A model generated the notes under the pieces. It was not told the DNA's origin. It ran no database searches and was given only the letters and a program-made list of their open reading frames with translations. A stretch of DNA of 64,000 bases, taken from contig WTXG01000067.1 in NCBI GenBank assembly GCA_022496185.1, forward strand, positions 62,001 to 126,000, written 5' to 3'. The stretch is from Multifurca ochricompacta (taxonomy: Eukaryota > Basidiomycota > Agaricomycetes > Russulales > Russulaceae). Each line of letters opens with the position of its first letter. Positions within the stretch are counted from its first letter, which is position 1. The translations under genes and the position numbers were made by a program. Shown here in pieces: positions 35,819 through 47,021 of the stretch.

Positions 35819-36399
35819 TGTTATGACCAGGGCCCAGCAGCCCTATTTTCTTCACCCTTCCCAACAGGGACCCCACTCGCCCACTGACACTACATTTTCT
35901 TATTACATCTCCCTCCTGGGACCCCTCACATGCATTGCTCCCATCCCCATGACTGTTGTTTGGACTTGTACATCTATTGTTTGCTTATGATTGTCTTTCT
36001 TATCTTCTTATCTCTACGACCGGACACTTACTTAATTCCCTATCAGAAGCCTGGCTTTACACCCTACGCTTTCATATATTCAGGCCCACATGACTCCAAG
36101 ATAGCTTATCTATAGACACCCATCTGATTACGTATATAAGTCCGCCATAGCTACATTGTAGACTTGAGACTCAACTTATTGAATACATCAGTGTTTGTCT
36201 TCTGGACTTCCCCTTGAAACCTCTGACTTGTCTGTCTCAGTGCTTTTGGCACTTTCCACTTAACATTGTCTTAGGGAGCAGCCCCTTTGACTTTGACTTG
36301 TCCTCTTGAACTCCAAGAAGTCTTATTGGCTTCTTACCTGAAACCCTTGACCAACGCTGTCACACAAGTCGTGCGGAACATCCCACACCGGACATAACA
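35819..36399 (+). mobile_element. GyA-2 3' LTR
   Basis: 581 bp, TGTTATGACC to GGACATAACA, partner of 21416-21996. TSD CCAGG follows at 36400. Confidence 0.93.
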
Positions 36400-36404
36400 C
36401 CAGG

Positions 36405-36596
36405 CCATTTATCCAAAATGCACAGAAATGCAAAGATCAGTCATGCTCATATAAAATTGAAACCAGAATAATAAAATAAAAATGGAATAATAAATTATCT
36501 TAATCTTATGAACATAAAATAGGAATCTTTGAGGGATCTTGAGTAGCCATAAATGAACACATTGTGTCTGAGTGCATATCTCCTTGACTGGGATGG
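36405..36596 (+). mobile_element. hATn-c middle segment
   Basis: 192 bp of hATn-c between GyA-2 and GyA-4. It matches 14707-14900 of hATn-a (CATTTATC to CTTGACTGGGATGG). Non-coding. Confidence 0.85.
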
Positions 36597-37175
36597 TGTT
36601 ACAAACCCCGTCTCTTCCTACTTTCTTTTTCCTGCCCAATGACGACCCCTTGCTACCGCCTACACTTCATTACCAGATCACGTCTCCATCGTGGGATCCG
36701 TCACGTGCTCTCCGTCCATCCCCGTGACCCTCTTGTTTGCTTATGTTTACCCTCTGACATTTTCTCTTATCGCTTATCTCCTTATCGCATGACCGGACAT
36801 TTACTTAATTCCCTATCAGTAGAAGCTAGGCTTTACGCCCTCCGCTTCCGTATATTTGGGCCCACTTGACTCCGTGATTCTTATCAGTAGACGCCCATCT
36901 TCTTACATATATAAGTTGACTATAGTTTACACTGTAGAGCTCAGACTCGACTTATTGAATACATCGGTGCTAGTCTTCTGGACTCCCCCTTGTCTCTTGA
37001 ATGTCTGCTTGTCTCAGTGCTTTTGGCACTTTCCGTTTACCATCGTCTTAGAGTACAGCCTCTTTGACTTTGACTCGTCACACTTCACTCCAAGGGATCT
37101 TATTGGTCTCTTATCCGAACCTCTGTATCACGCTGTCACACAAGTTGTGTGGAACGTCCCGCACCGGATGTAACA
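36597..37175 (+). mobile_element. GyA-4 5' LTR
   Basis: TGTTACAAACCCCG to GGATGTAACA. TATATAAG at about 36908-36915; intact transcript-start segment AGACTCGACTT at 36943-36953. Confidence 0.95.
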
Positions 37176-37177
37176 TC

Positions 37178-37188
37178 AAGTCGAGTCT
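37178..37188 (+). other. GyA-4 self-priming site (perfect 11-nt match)
   Basis: AAGTCGAGTCT is the exact reverse complement of 36943-36953 and lies two bases after the LTR. This undecayed pair defines the family consensus. Confidence 0.8.
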
Positions 37189-37194
37189 CTCATT

Positions 37195-38697
37195 GTGGCT
37201 TCCAGCCGCAGTCAGACCCTGTTTAAAGAAGAACCCATCGAACGAAGGGACGAGCCTGACCTTTCACAACAAGTACTTGGCTCTGCCACCTGGAAAGATT
37301 TTGAGTCCGAGTTTGGATACTACGTCTATCACGACGGAAGATACCAACCGGTAGAATACGACAATGAGAAAAGAGTTTGGTACCATATCCAATATTCAGA
37401 CAGCGACACTCTTGGGTCACTACAGGACCCGCTCCTCCTGAATTTGGATTAGGACCATGGAGGGAGAATCCCCGGCCATCATTACGGACTCTGAGCCAGA
37501 AGAGTACATAGAAGAACATAGTGAAGAAGCACTGGTATTAGCATGACTACAACCCCAGTTGCACCCGCAGTTGTCACGTCCAGAGCCCCTGCTTTGACAA
37601 CTCCCCAGATTTCGATACAGTCCGCCGACACCATCACCCCATTTTACCAAAACATGTCTACTATTGCCACCCAGCTCCCAGACCCAGCACCTCCCCACCC
37701 ACCTCTGCCAGCCATGTTACCACCCAACATTCCCCCACCATCGGGGCGGCTGTCGGGAGTACTGCCCCAAACGTTCACTGGGGAACGGTCCAAAGCAAAA
37801 AATTCATGCTGGAGTTCACAACCTTTAAGAACTTCAACCATGACGTCCCCCAGATCATCAACCCTTTCCAATGTGCAAACCTCTTTCTCTCTCTGATTCG
37901 AGGGGAGGCTGTGGACGATTGGACCATGGAACAGCTGGAGTGGCTGAACGAACAAATTGAGAGTGGCCGTCGTACCACTAGCGAGGGCCTGTGGGAAACC
38001 ATTGCCCAAAGATTTAAGGACGCATTCATGGATGGACAGGCCAAGCAGAAGGCCGCTCGAGAGCTTAAGTCCCTTAGAATGGAGAAGGGAGAACTCAACG
38101 CTTATGTAGCGAAGTTCAGAAGTCTGGCCAACAGGGCTGGCTATGACACCGACAAGAGGCCACACTGGACCTCTTCTCCCAGGGGTTGCCTAACCCACTG
38201 GTGAAGAACATCATCCAGTTTCATCATCCCAATGACTGGGATACATGGGTTGATGCTGCTCACGACAGCAGCAAGATTACCTCGATTTCCAGATGCGTTT
38301 TGGAGTCGACACGAAAAAGGGAAAAACCCGCGACCAGTGGAAGGCCGCCTTCGGAGTCAAACCCGTGCATACTAGTCAGAGGGATCCGAATGCCATGGAT
38401 ACCTCTGCTGACAGAACCAGAGCCCGGGTTGCGCTCACGGAGGACGAAAGACAGACGCTGATGAAAGAAGGAAGATGCTTTCGCTGCAAGGTGCAAGGGC
38501 ACATGTCCAGAGAATGCCCGAAAAAGGGGGTACGAGCGGCGGAAGTGATGGTTGCACCAGTCCATAACAATCCACCAACCGTCAACAAAAAGACAAAGGA
38601 AGAAAAGGCGCAGGAGATATGGGCAAATATGTTGAAGGAAAGCGAAGAAGTGCAAGCCATCCTGGTGGAAAAGGCATTCGCAACGAAGGATTTTTGA
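37195..38697 (+). pseudogene. GyA-4 gag, frameshifted
   Basis: N-terminal block from GTG 37195 (SSRSQTLFKEEPIERRDE; WKDFESEFGYYVYHDGR), then EFGLGPWRENP, MSTIATQLPDPAPP (about 37653), FTGERS, MLEFTTFKNFNHDVPQI (37806), GVDTKKGKTRDQW, CCHC CFRCKVQGHMSREC (38476-38517), ending KDF-TGA (38695-38697) inside the slip-like site. Single-base gaps near 37475, 37543, 37787, 38152 and 38262 break it into overlapping frames. Confidence 0.85.
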
Positions 38698-41600
38698 TCG
38701 GCTCAAACCCATCGGCCTGGGCACGAGCATTACATGTAACCTCTGTGTATACTAGTCGCTTCAAATCGTTGAAAATACCAGTACATTTCGAGACTACACA
38801 GAGAACGCCGATCGCAACATCCTGATTGACTCAGGAGCTACTGACAATTTCATCAGCCCGCGGATGGTGAAAACCATGGGATTAGGAATGCTGGCACTCC
38901 CCCAGGAGAAGAATATCTGGAATATTGACGGAACTGCCAATCGGGCAGGGAAAATTACACATTACACGACCTAAATGTCCAGGTGGGGGAGAAACAAAGA
39001 CAATACGCTTCCTAGTCACCAATCTAGGCGGAGAAGACTTAGTTCTGGGATATCCCTGGCTTGCTGCATTCGAACCCAAGATCAATTGGGGCGATGCAAC
39101 AATGAGCAAGGACTCCTACCCTGTGCTCATTACATCAATGGGGTATGACTACGCAGCCCGACATTCTGCAGCGACAGCGACAAAAGAGGAGGACCCGAGC
39201 TGCTGTTTTATTACCAAAGCATCAGAGCTCGCGCAGAAGGCAGTAGAGGGGCGTATGGAAAAGACATTTGAAGAAGTGGTACCAGCGGAATACCATAGAC
39301 ACTGGAAAGTGTTCTCGGAGGAGGAATCGCAACGCTTTCCCCCCGCGGACCATGGGATCATGCCATTGACTTCGTACCCGATACCCCATCAGCAATCGAC
39401 TGCAAAATTTACCCGTTGTCACAGGCAGAACAGACCGTGCTTACAGCATTCCTGGAAGAACATCTTGCAAAAGGATACATTAGACCGTCGAAATCACCAT
39501 ACGCATCGCCATTCTTCTTTATTAAGAAGAAAGACGGCAAACTTCGACCTGTTCAAGATTACCGACGGATAAATGCCTATACTGTGAAAAACGCCTACCC
39601 TTTGCCACTCATTTCGGAACTCATCGATACCATGAGGGATAAATCCTTATTCTCCAAAATGGACGTCTGCTGGGGATACAATAACATTCGGATCAAAGAT
39701 GGGGACCAATGTAAAGCGGCCTTTAAGACCAATCAGGGGCTGTTCGAACCAAATGTTATGTTCTTTGGCCTTACCAACTCACCCGCTACCTTCCAGTCGA
39801 TGATGAACCATGTCTTCCGCGACCTCATTCTTACTGGCGAAGTAGTGGTTTACATGGATGACATATTAGTTGCCACCGCAAACGACCTAACCCACCATCG
39901 AGAACGAGTACATCAGGTGTTGGACATCCTTTGCGAACACGATTTGTACCTTAAACCCGCCAAATGCTCATTCGAACAACCAAGTGTAGAGTACCTAGGA
40001 GTTATCCTAGAGGGAGGACAGGTGCGGATGGACCCCGTAAAGGTGCAAGGAATCTGGGAATGGCCAGTGCCTACATGTGTCAAGGACGTGCGGTCTTTTA
40101 TTGGTTTCTGTAACTTCTATCGACGCTTCGTCCGGGGATTCTCAGGGATTGCCCAACCGCTGAACAGATTACTGAAGAAAGACGTCCCTTGGCACTGGAC
40201 GGAGGAGCATCAAATGGCTTTTGAACAAATTCGCGACATCATCGGCTCAGAACCGGTCCTTTTACAACCAGATTTGCAGAAACCCTTCGAACTTGAAGTT
40301 GACGCATCTCACTTGCGAATGGTGCCGTACTGAATCAACGAGACCGACAGGACTTCTTCACCCTGTAGCCTTTTATTTGGAAACATTCTCGCCAGCAGAA
40401 CAGAATCATGACATTTGGGATAGAGAACTACTGGCCATAGTAAAAGCGTTATGACACTGGCGGCCGTACTTAGCAGGGACTCCCTACAAGACCATCATTC
40501 ATACTGATCACTCCAACCTGCTCTATTGGAAGGAACCTCACAAAATAAGCCGACGGGTCGCTGTGAAGTCCTAGAACTCGAAGAATACAATTTTGAACTG
40601 AAGCACATTGCTGGAAGTCGTAATGCTCCGCAGATGCCCTATCAAGACGACTGGATCTGAACAATGGTGCGGAGGATAACAATGATGTGACAGTACTCCC
40701 AGAGGAAGTTTTTACGAGGACAGCCATTGTCAGTCTTCACGACATGGATCTCTGGGCCCAGGTTTCGCAAAACATGAATCAACAGCTGTGCGAAACATGG
40801 GCGGAGGCACATAACCTGAAGAGGATCGACGGTCTCTGGTGGAAGGATGGGGATCGACTCGTTGTCACCGGTGGCGACAACATTAAGAGGGGGGTGATCC
40901 ATTTTCACCACGACCTTCCCTCTGCAGGACACCCAGGCATTGCTAACACCTACGCTCTTGCCAAACGAGACTACTGGTGGCCGAATATGAAAAAGGATGT
41001 AGAAGAATACGTGAAGGGATGCACAGACTGCCAGGCTAATAAAGTGAATATGCACCCACACCCACCGGCACCATTCCCAATTACACCAACGGCTTCACAA
41101 CCATTCCAGACCATCGCCATGGATTCATCGTTAAACTCCCCACTTCCAGAGGTTTCACTCAATCCTGACCATTACTGACCATGATTACTCGAAAGCAGCG
41201 CTGTTTATACCCTGCAATGAGTCCATTACAGCAGAAGGAGTAGCCAAACTCTACCTGGATCATGTCTACAGACACTACGGTCTCCCCGAAAAGATCATCT
41301 CAGACTGTGACCCACGCTTCACATCCGCGTTCGCCAGAGCACTCTGCAAGACGCTGAATATTGCCCAAAACATTTCGACGGCATACCACCCACAGACAGA
41401 TGGACAATCGGAAAGAACAAATCAGTGGCTTGAGCAGTATCTTTGATTTTGGTGTAACGGACGTCAGGACGATTGGGCGGACTGGCTTGCAACAGCAGAA
41501 TTTGCACACAACTCCTGGCCCAATGGCACTACAAATACTCCCCATTTTCACTTATCATGGGATGGACCCTCGAGCTACATGGACAGGAAAATCGGTGAAC

Positions 41601-42158
41601 GTCCCTTCAGCCACGCGACGTATCAGCCAATGGGAAGAGATCAGGAAATCAGCCAATGAGAACCTGTTGAAGGCACAAAAGACCCTGGCAGAGAAGCCGA
41701 CAAGGTTCACGCCTTATCGGACCAATGACCTGGTATGGTTGGAAGGGAAGAACATTCACACGTCACATCCAACAGCCAAGTTGGCGCCCTGACGTCACGG
41801 ACCTTTCAAAATAACAAGGAAGCTGTCAGATGTGTCATATGAACTCGAACTCCCCCCTACATGGCGCATTCATCCGGTCTTCCATGCCAGACTGCTCACA
41901 CCATATAAGGAAACGCCCCTGCATGGACAAAACTTCTCGAGACCCCCACCTGACCTTATCGATGGAGAAGAAGAGTGGGAAGTGGAACGCATTCTAGATT
42001 CCAAGCGACAAGGCCGAGGGCGCAAATTGTACTACCTAATTAAGTGGAAGGGATTCCCACCCTCTGACAACTCATGGGAACCAGCCGGAGATATCTCTGC
42101 CCCGGTCCTTATCATGGAGTTCCATACCCGACACCCAGAAGCGCCCAAAAACAGTTAA
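38688..42158 (+). pseudogene. GyA-4 pol, frameshifted
   Basis: Linker SNPSAWARALHVTSVYTSRF, protease IDSGATDNF (about 38825), RT open for 305 codons (39416-40333) with YMDD (39851-39862), RNase H (IWDRELLAIVKAL then TGA 40452-40454), integrase zinc region HFHHDLPSAGHPG (40900-41040), core (ISDCDPRFTS near 41303; TDGQSERTNQW), and chromodomain [15 protein letters not shown]...[15 protein letters not shown] (41965-42085), ending [12 protein letters not shown] (42156-42158). Gaps occur near 38813, 38957, 39350, 40313, 40563, 40632, 41126 and 41152. Confidence 0.88.
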
Positions 42159-42233
42159 AAGAACAATCCCAGACTCTCTTGGATTCCCCAGTATATGCTA
42201 CCCCAGCGAATTACTACCACAGAACAATCCATT

Positions 42234-43424
42234 ATGTCTTTCATCGCCGCCTCTGCCGCCATCGATGCTTTCGCTTCTCCCATGACTGTCATCGAAAACT
42301 TCCCGTCCACCCACCGTCCACTCGTCCCTCCTCCCCCATCAATTATGAAGCCGCAGAGGCCCGTGTCAAGAACCAATCCCCGAACCCAAACGACGATTTC
42401 ACTCACTGCGAAGACCCCCATCCCAACGACCTGCTCAATGGAGAGATTGACAATGAGGCCCCCGAGTTCCCTTTCATTCCCAACAACCCCAATTCCTCAA
42501 TGTATTTCCCCTTAGAGATCACCATGGCCGACGGATCCACGGCCATCGCAAAGTACATCTACTATACCAATGCAGGGATGGACGTGGTGGGATGTATGAA
42601 GAAGGATGGGCCAGTCTACGAGCTCCCGTTTATCTGGAAGAAAGGTACACGGGTCGACTTCATCACACGCTGACCGATGAGCAGTTGGGCCACCTTGCTG
42701 CAGAGGATTGCCGCGCCTTTGCGATTGACGAAGTGATGAACGACATGAGGCTCCCGCACCTGAAGGCAGAAGTCGTGAGGTTGAGGAAGAACATCACGTT
42801 GCGAAGGACGTTGAACCAACAGTACAAAGAGCATGCGAAGATGATGGCTAGGCTGATGAATGGAATGTTCCAGTTGGAACAGGAGATTGTTGAGATCAGG
42901 AAAAGGTTGGAGAAGGGAGATGCGTATCAGACGATCGCTGAAAGGTACGCCGACACTTATGCACGACCCCTCCCCCCTCGAACCTTGGGCGCGGCCCCGA
43001 CGCTGCTGCCAAATCGACTCGAGATGCCATGCCTGCACGAAAACCCCCGCGGAGAGACTTGCTGGCGTTGCGACAGCAAGTACCACATCAGCTGGAACTG
43101 CCGCTCAATCGCAAGTGGTGTCGCCACTGCCGTAGCAACCTCCATTGGAGCCGACACTGCATCTTCCAACAAGTAGGGGTGGCCCCGACGATCACCAACC
43201 CATCGGGCTGGTGCGGCAAGTGCCTTCGTCACAATGCCGGGCATAAAGAGATCGACTGCCCCGTCTACAACTTATGCCGTGCTTGTGGTCAGCGCGGCCC
43301 GTATGGGTTTCTTCGTACCCACGCATGTCCACAGGAGTTGGAATCGTACAGCATGGATGACCGTAATGTAGCCGACGATTACCTGGAGTTGGTACAGGAT
43401 GATGACGGTACGAGTTGTTTCTAG
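42234..43424 (+). pseudogene. GyA-4 third ORF, frameshifted
   Basis: Begins MSFIAASAAIDAF, 75 bp after the pol stop. Continues NQSPNPNDDFTHCEDPHPNDLL, ITMADGSTAIAKYIYYTNAG, LEERYTGRLHHTL, the coiled-coil-like middle, and zinc motifs CWRCDSKYHISWNC, CRHCRSNLHWSRHC, CGKCLRHNAGHKEIDC, CRACGQRGPYGFLRTHAC. Gaps near 42320, 42620 and 43090 break the frame. Protein-level conservation with GyA-3 is high outside these gaps. Confidence 0.82.
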
Positions 43425-43455
43425 CCAGGACTGCTAGAACCAGAAGAGGGGGTGA

Positions 43456-44034
43456 TGTTATGAACCCCGTCTCTTCCTACTTTCTTTTTCCTGCCCAATG
43501 ACGACCCCTTGCTACCGCCTACACTTCATTACCAGATCACGTCTCCATCGTGGGATCCGTCACGTGCTCTCCGTCCATCCCCGTGACCCTCTTGTTTGCT
43601 TATGTTTACCCTCTGACATTTTCTCTTATCGCTTATCTCCTTATCGCATGACCGGACATTTACTTAATTCCCTATCAGTAGAAGCTAGGCTTTACACCCT
43701 CCGCTTCCATATATTTGGGCCCACTTGACTCCGTGATTCTTATCAGTAGACACCCATCTTCTTATGTATATAAGTCAACTATAGTTTACACTGTAGAGCT
43801 CAGACTCGACTTATTGAATACATCAGTGCTAGTCTTCTGGACTCCCCCTTGTCTCTTGAACGTCTGCTTGTCTCAGTGCTTTTGGCACTTTCTGTTTACC
43901 ATCATCTTAGAGTACAGCCTCTTTGACTTTGACTCATCACACTTCACTCCAAGGGATCTTATTGGTCTCTTATCCGAACCTCTGTATCATGCTGTCACAC
44001 AAGTCATGTGGAACGTCCTGCACCGGACGTAACA
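43456..44034 (+). mobile_element. GyA-4 3' LTR
   Basis: 579 bp, TGTTATGAACCCCG to GGACGTAACA, same length as the 5' LTR, differing by roughly 18 CpG-type changes. Confidence 0.95.
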
Positions 44035-44573
44035 GATGGCCCAGGCCGATTGTCTGAAATGCACGATGCAAGTAAAGAACTTGCACATGTTTCATTTTAT
44101 GGGTAACCCAGGTATCAAAACAATTATCTAGGGGTTACCCCTGCCAATTGCTATGTGTTCATCAAATTTTTTTGCATTCTGTGTGGTTATCTGACAGGTT
44201 TTTCATCAATGTTCTATAACATCCTATCTAATCATCTCTGTATACTGTATTTTAGTTGTGCTTGTATAAAATTGAAAGCAGAATAATAAAATAAAAATGG
44301 AATGATGAATTATCTTAATCTTCTGAACATAAAACAAGAGCCATTGAGGGATCTTAAGCAGCCACAAATGAATGTGTTGTGTATCTTCTTGGTCCAGGAA
44401 GGCCCAGGCTGGTTATCTGAAATGCATGATGCAAGTAAAGAACTTGCATGCATTTTCACAGGTGACCTGCAGGTAACCCACAGGTTACCCATACCCATAG
44501 TGACAGGTATGGGTATGGGTACAGGTACCAACAATTATACCCCAGGTTACCCCTGCCAATCACTACCTGTGTG

Positions 44574-44660
44574 TATCTACAATGTCCATTGCTGCATAGG
44601 GCAGTGAATACTTCACATTGTGTGGACTGGGTCAGAACAGTCCAGATTCCAGGAGGTTGA
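44574..44660 (+). mobile_element. Outer hATn remnant (right part)
   Basis: TATCTACAATG... GGGCAGTGAATAC continues the outer hATn copy broken by hATn-c (compare hATn-a near 14434-14470). It degrades after about 44630 into a different repeat rich in GGCCAAGCC. Confidence 0.6.
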
Positions 44661-45213
44661 AACAGAAGCTGCAGCTTGGGCCAAGCCAGGCCAGGGCCAA
44701 GCCATTTGTGGTGGCTTTGGCTTGGCCCAGACCTCAGGAAAGCCAATAATGAACACAGCCTGAGGTTAGATAATCCAAACTAGAATGGTAGTTATAATTC
44801 AGTTATGATGGTCAGAACTATATATTGATTAGTCTTTACCTAGAATGGTAGTTATAACTAGTGCACATTAGCTACATAGGTAAAGATAAGATAACAGAAT
44901 ACTCACTTCAGTTATGATGGTCAGAACTGAAGTGAACCATACAGTGAGAGCATCTTTAAATACTGTAAAAGAGTGTGCTTATAGTAACCGAGACAATAAA
45001 GGATTGTGTCTAATCAAGTAAGGTATCAAGGTATTCACAGGAAGATGAAACACAGTCCTAGTGCTACTGCACAAGACACAACTTGCTTGTTAGTACCACA
45101 CACTTAGCAATTGATCTGACCTGGCCATATTGATCCATTTCTGACAGCCAAAGCCACCTCAGGCCAAGCCAAAGCCCTGGCTTTTGGGCCAAGCTGGGCC
45201 AGGGACATCACTA
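44661..45213. mobile_element. GGCCAAGCC-rich element end, split by LTR-S copy 2
   Basis: Before and after LTR-S (44661-44746 and 45147-45213) the sequence is built from inverted GGCCAAGCC / GGCTTGGCC motifs. It ends GGGCCAGGGACATCACTA (45196-45213), which on the minus strand begins TAGTGATG, like a hAT terminus. The left terminus was not found. Confidence 0.45.
44747..45146 (-). mobile_element. LTR-S copy 2
   Basis: 400 bp, close relative of 7686-8089, flanked by GCCAA (44742-44746 and 45147-45151). The independent insertion site confirms the element borders. Confidence 0.7.
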
Positions 45214-45695
45214 GATTGGTCAGAGATATGTAATATAAAGATAGAAAACTCTTTATTTGAGTATCTAGCTATGGCCAGTAGCAAATGTGAGCAACCCAAG
45301 GGACAAGCTCAAGCAGATGGTGGTGGTACAGGAATGAGGGGTGTGACCTCATGATTTGCCTGCACTGACAACACTTTGAGTGGTGATTGGGTGAATTAGT
45401 TGTTACAATGAGTCAGGAAGGTGCAGTCATGCAGACAACACTTCCATATTCTGAGTTTCCCCTAATTAATTTCTTTCGACTCACTCTAGACCTCAACCTC
45501 AGGACAATGTGACAAATTTGTATATACTGGCATGACTAGATAGTGGTTACGATTCTTATCATACCTTTTGAATTATGTGAAAGATATGGATACATGAAAG
45601 TTCAATCATGACCGTCATATACATTGAATAAATCTGAGAGATTACGCGTTTACCTTCATTGGATAGCATTGGATAGCATAAAGAAGATCCTCACC
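45214..45695. other. Island edge: no gene seen
   Basis: A-T-rich stretch between the transposon island and the first host gene. A short segment at about 45238-45262 (GATAGAAAACTCTTTATT) resembles LTR-L. Otherwise nothing recognisable; it should contain the 3' UTR of the minus-strand gene ending at 45696. Confidence 0.5.
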
Positions 45696-47021
45696 TCAGT
45701 GCAAAAAGTACGTTTTAAGAGCAGATATCTCCCCTACGATGTCTCTTGCCTTCTCCTCGAGTGCCCGTAATCGGTCCAAGACACGAGCGCCATCTTCAGC
45801 GGACAAGGTAGTGGGGTAGTTCTCCGGCTCCGCCTCCCTTTCCCGGCCGGTGGTTGTCCTTGCCGCACGCGCGGCTTCCATGAACTCCTCCTCATCACTA
45901 CCAAACGGGTCCCCCTCGCTGTCTTCGTTCCGATCGACCCGCACCCTCTTGCCGCCCGGAGCAGACAAACCACGGGCTCCCGCGCCGCGGCTCACCTTGC
46001 GCTTCAAGGTTCTCACACCTGCCTGCGCGGACGGGCCGGCGCTGTTGGATGAGACTCCATGTCGAGCGTCGGAGGCGGAAGGGCGCGACCGCTTGGTCAA
46101 TGTGTGCGAGGCGCGCGTGTCTGGTAATTGGATGTCGGACTCGGGGGTACCAACAGTCACTTCCTTGCGCGGTTTGGCAACATGTGAGCATGCTACGCGG
46201 CGCTCCTTGCAAGGCAAGCAGGCCCTTCCTTCTTTGCCGACACAAATGCGACCTCGCCGGGAGCATAAATCACAAGGAACGGGTCGTCTCCTGACGCCTT
46301 CGGCGAGCTCTTCCTCCTAAAGCAGGGGGTATGAACATTGCGGCGGAAACACCGGAAAGATCACCGACCTGAAGTTCATCGTTCTCCTTCATGCCAAATT
46401 CTCAAGTTCGAACCACGATGATCAGAGGGAAGCAACAGCAATACTCACCTCTGGACCCAGACTAGCCCTCATTTGGCTCTCGCTCTTCACCTCCTTTTCT
46501 TGAAATTTAACCTTATCACCGTTGAGTTTTTCAGTGGCAATCATGGGCGCGGATGCCGTCGTGTCAGGTTCGCCCTCGGCGTCTGTGCTCGTATGGTCGT
46601 TAACCATAACTAAGTGGTCCGCGTCTCCGGTACTCCCCGCCGTCGAATCTAGCTGGTCAGGGGCTTTCGAAACTTGTCCGGGCTCGCGGAGTCGGTCGTA
46701 AATCGTCTCCGCTTCCTTTTTACGACTCAAGACCTCCTGCTCCCTTCCAAGGAGATCGCCAGTTGGTGCTTCTTGAAAACCAAGACCCTTGAGGATGCCA
46801 CGGTATTCGCTCTGTGGAGGGTGGATGGTAAGGTTAGAAACAGGGGGAGGGCCGGAACCACGGAGAATACCCACCCATTGTTTGTCCATGTCACGCAACC
46901 AAACGACCCAGGCACGGAGGTGCTCAGGTTTGTTTTCGGGTTGGAGTGCCAGGGTATCCTCGAGGAAACCTAGCTCAGTGCTAATGCGACGCAAGTTCCG
47001 GGAGTCGAGCGGAGCTGCCAT
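45696..47021 (-). CDS. Hypothetical zinc-cluster-like protein
   Basis: Three-exon model on the minus strand: 46449-47021, 46369-46386, 45696-46316, giving 403 codons. Introns are 62 nt (donor GTGAGT) and 52 nt (donor GTCGGT). The 18-nt middle exon (ENDELQ) keeps the frame, whereas reading through meets stops. Start chosen at MAAPLDSRNLRRI; an upstream in-frame ATG at 47144 gives an unlikely hydrophobic leader. The N-terminal part has predicted helices (TELGFLEDTLALQ; SRKKEAETIYDRLRE). The third exon opens with cysteines spaced CDLCSRRGRICVGKEGRACL followed by PCKERRVACS, resembling small zinc-cluster motifs of many Agaricomycete hypotheticals. Then come basic NLS-like TLKRKVSR, an acidic stretch and a C-terminal helix. 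A nuclear DNA-binding role is possible but inferred. Confidence 0.65.

Larger units (their letters stand above)
21416..36399 (+). mobile_element. GyA-2, complete Ty3/gypsy element (contains GyA-3)
   Basis: Perfect TSD CCAGG (21411-21415 and 36400-36404). LTRs of 581 bp at both ends. Without GyA-3 and its TSD copy the element is about 7.46 kb: LTR, gag, pol, third ORF, LTR. It carries frameshifts and stops in gag and the RT part of pol, but its integrase-chromodomain half is open. Confidence 0.93.
36597..44034 (+). mobile_element. GyA-4, complete Ty3/gypsy element
   Basis: 7438 bp, perfect TSD GATGG (36592-36596 and 44035-44039). 579-bp LTRs, gag, pol, third ORF. CpG content of the interior is high, but single-base gaps break most frames, many of them at or beside CpG. 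Confidence 0.95.
20683..44565 (+). mobile_element. hATn-c, hAT element expanded to 24 kb by nested gypsy elements
   Basis: The left end TAGTGATTGTCAAGGG begins at 20683 and the right end (TGCCAATCACTA) finishes at 44565. Perfect 8-bp TSD CCTGTGTG at 20675-20682 and 44566-44573, almost 24 kb apart. The element's own DNA is 20683-21415, 36405-36596 and 44040-44565, about 1451 bp in total, matching hATn-a and hATn-b. The rest is GyA-2 (with GyA-3 inside) and GyA-4. Confidence 0.92.

Noticed and set aside
45850..46320. 156-codon plus-strand ORF over the zinc-cluster exon
   Set aside because: Shadow frame of GC-rich coding sequence; Cys spacing and splice sites support only the minus strand.
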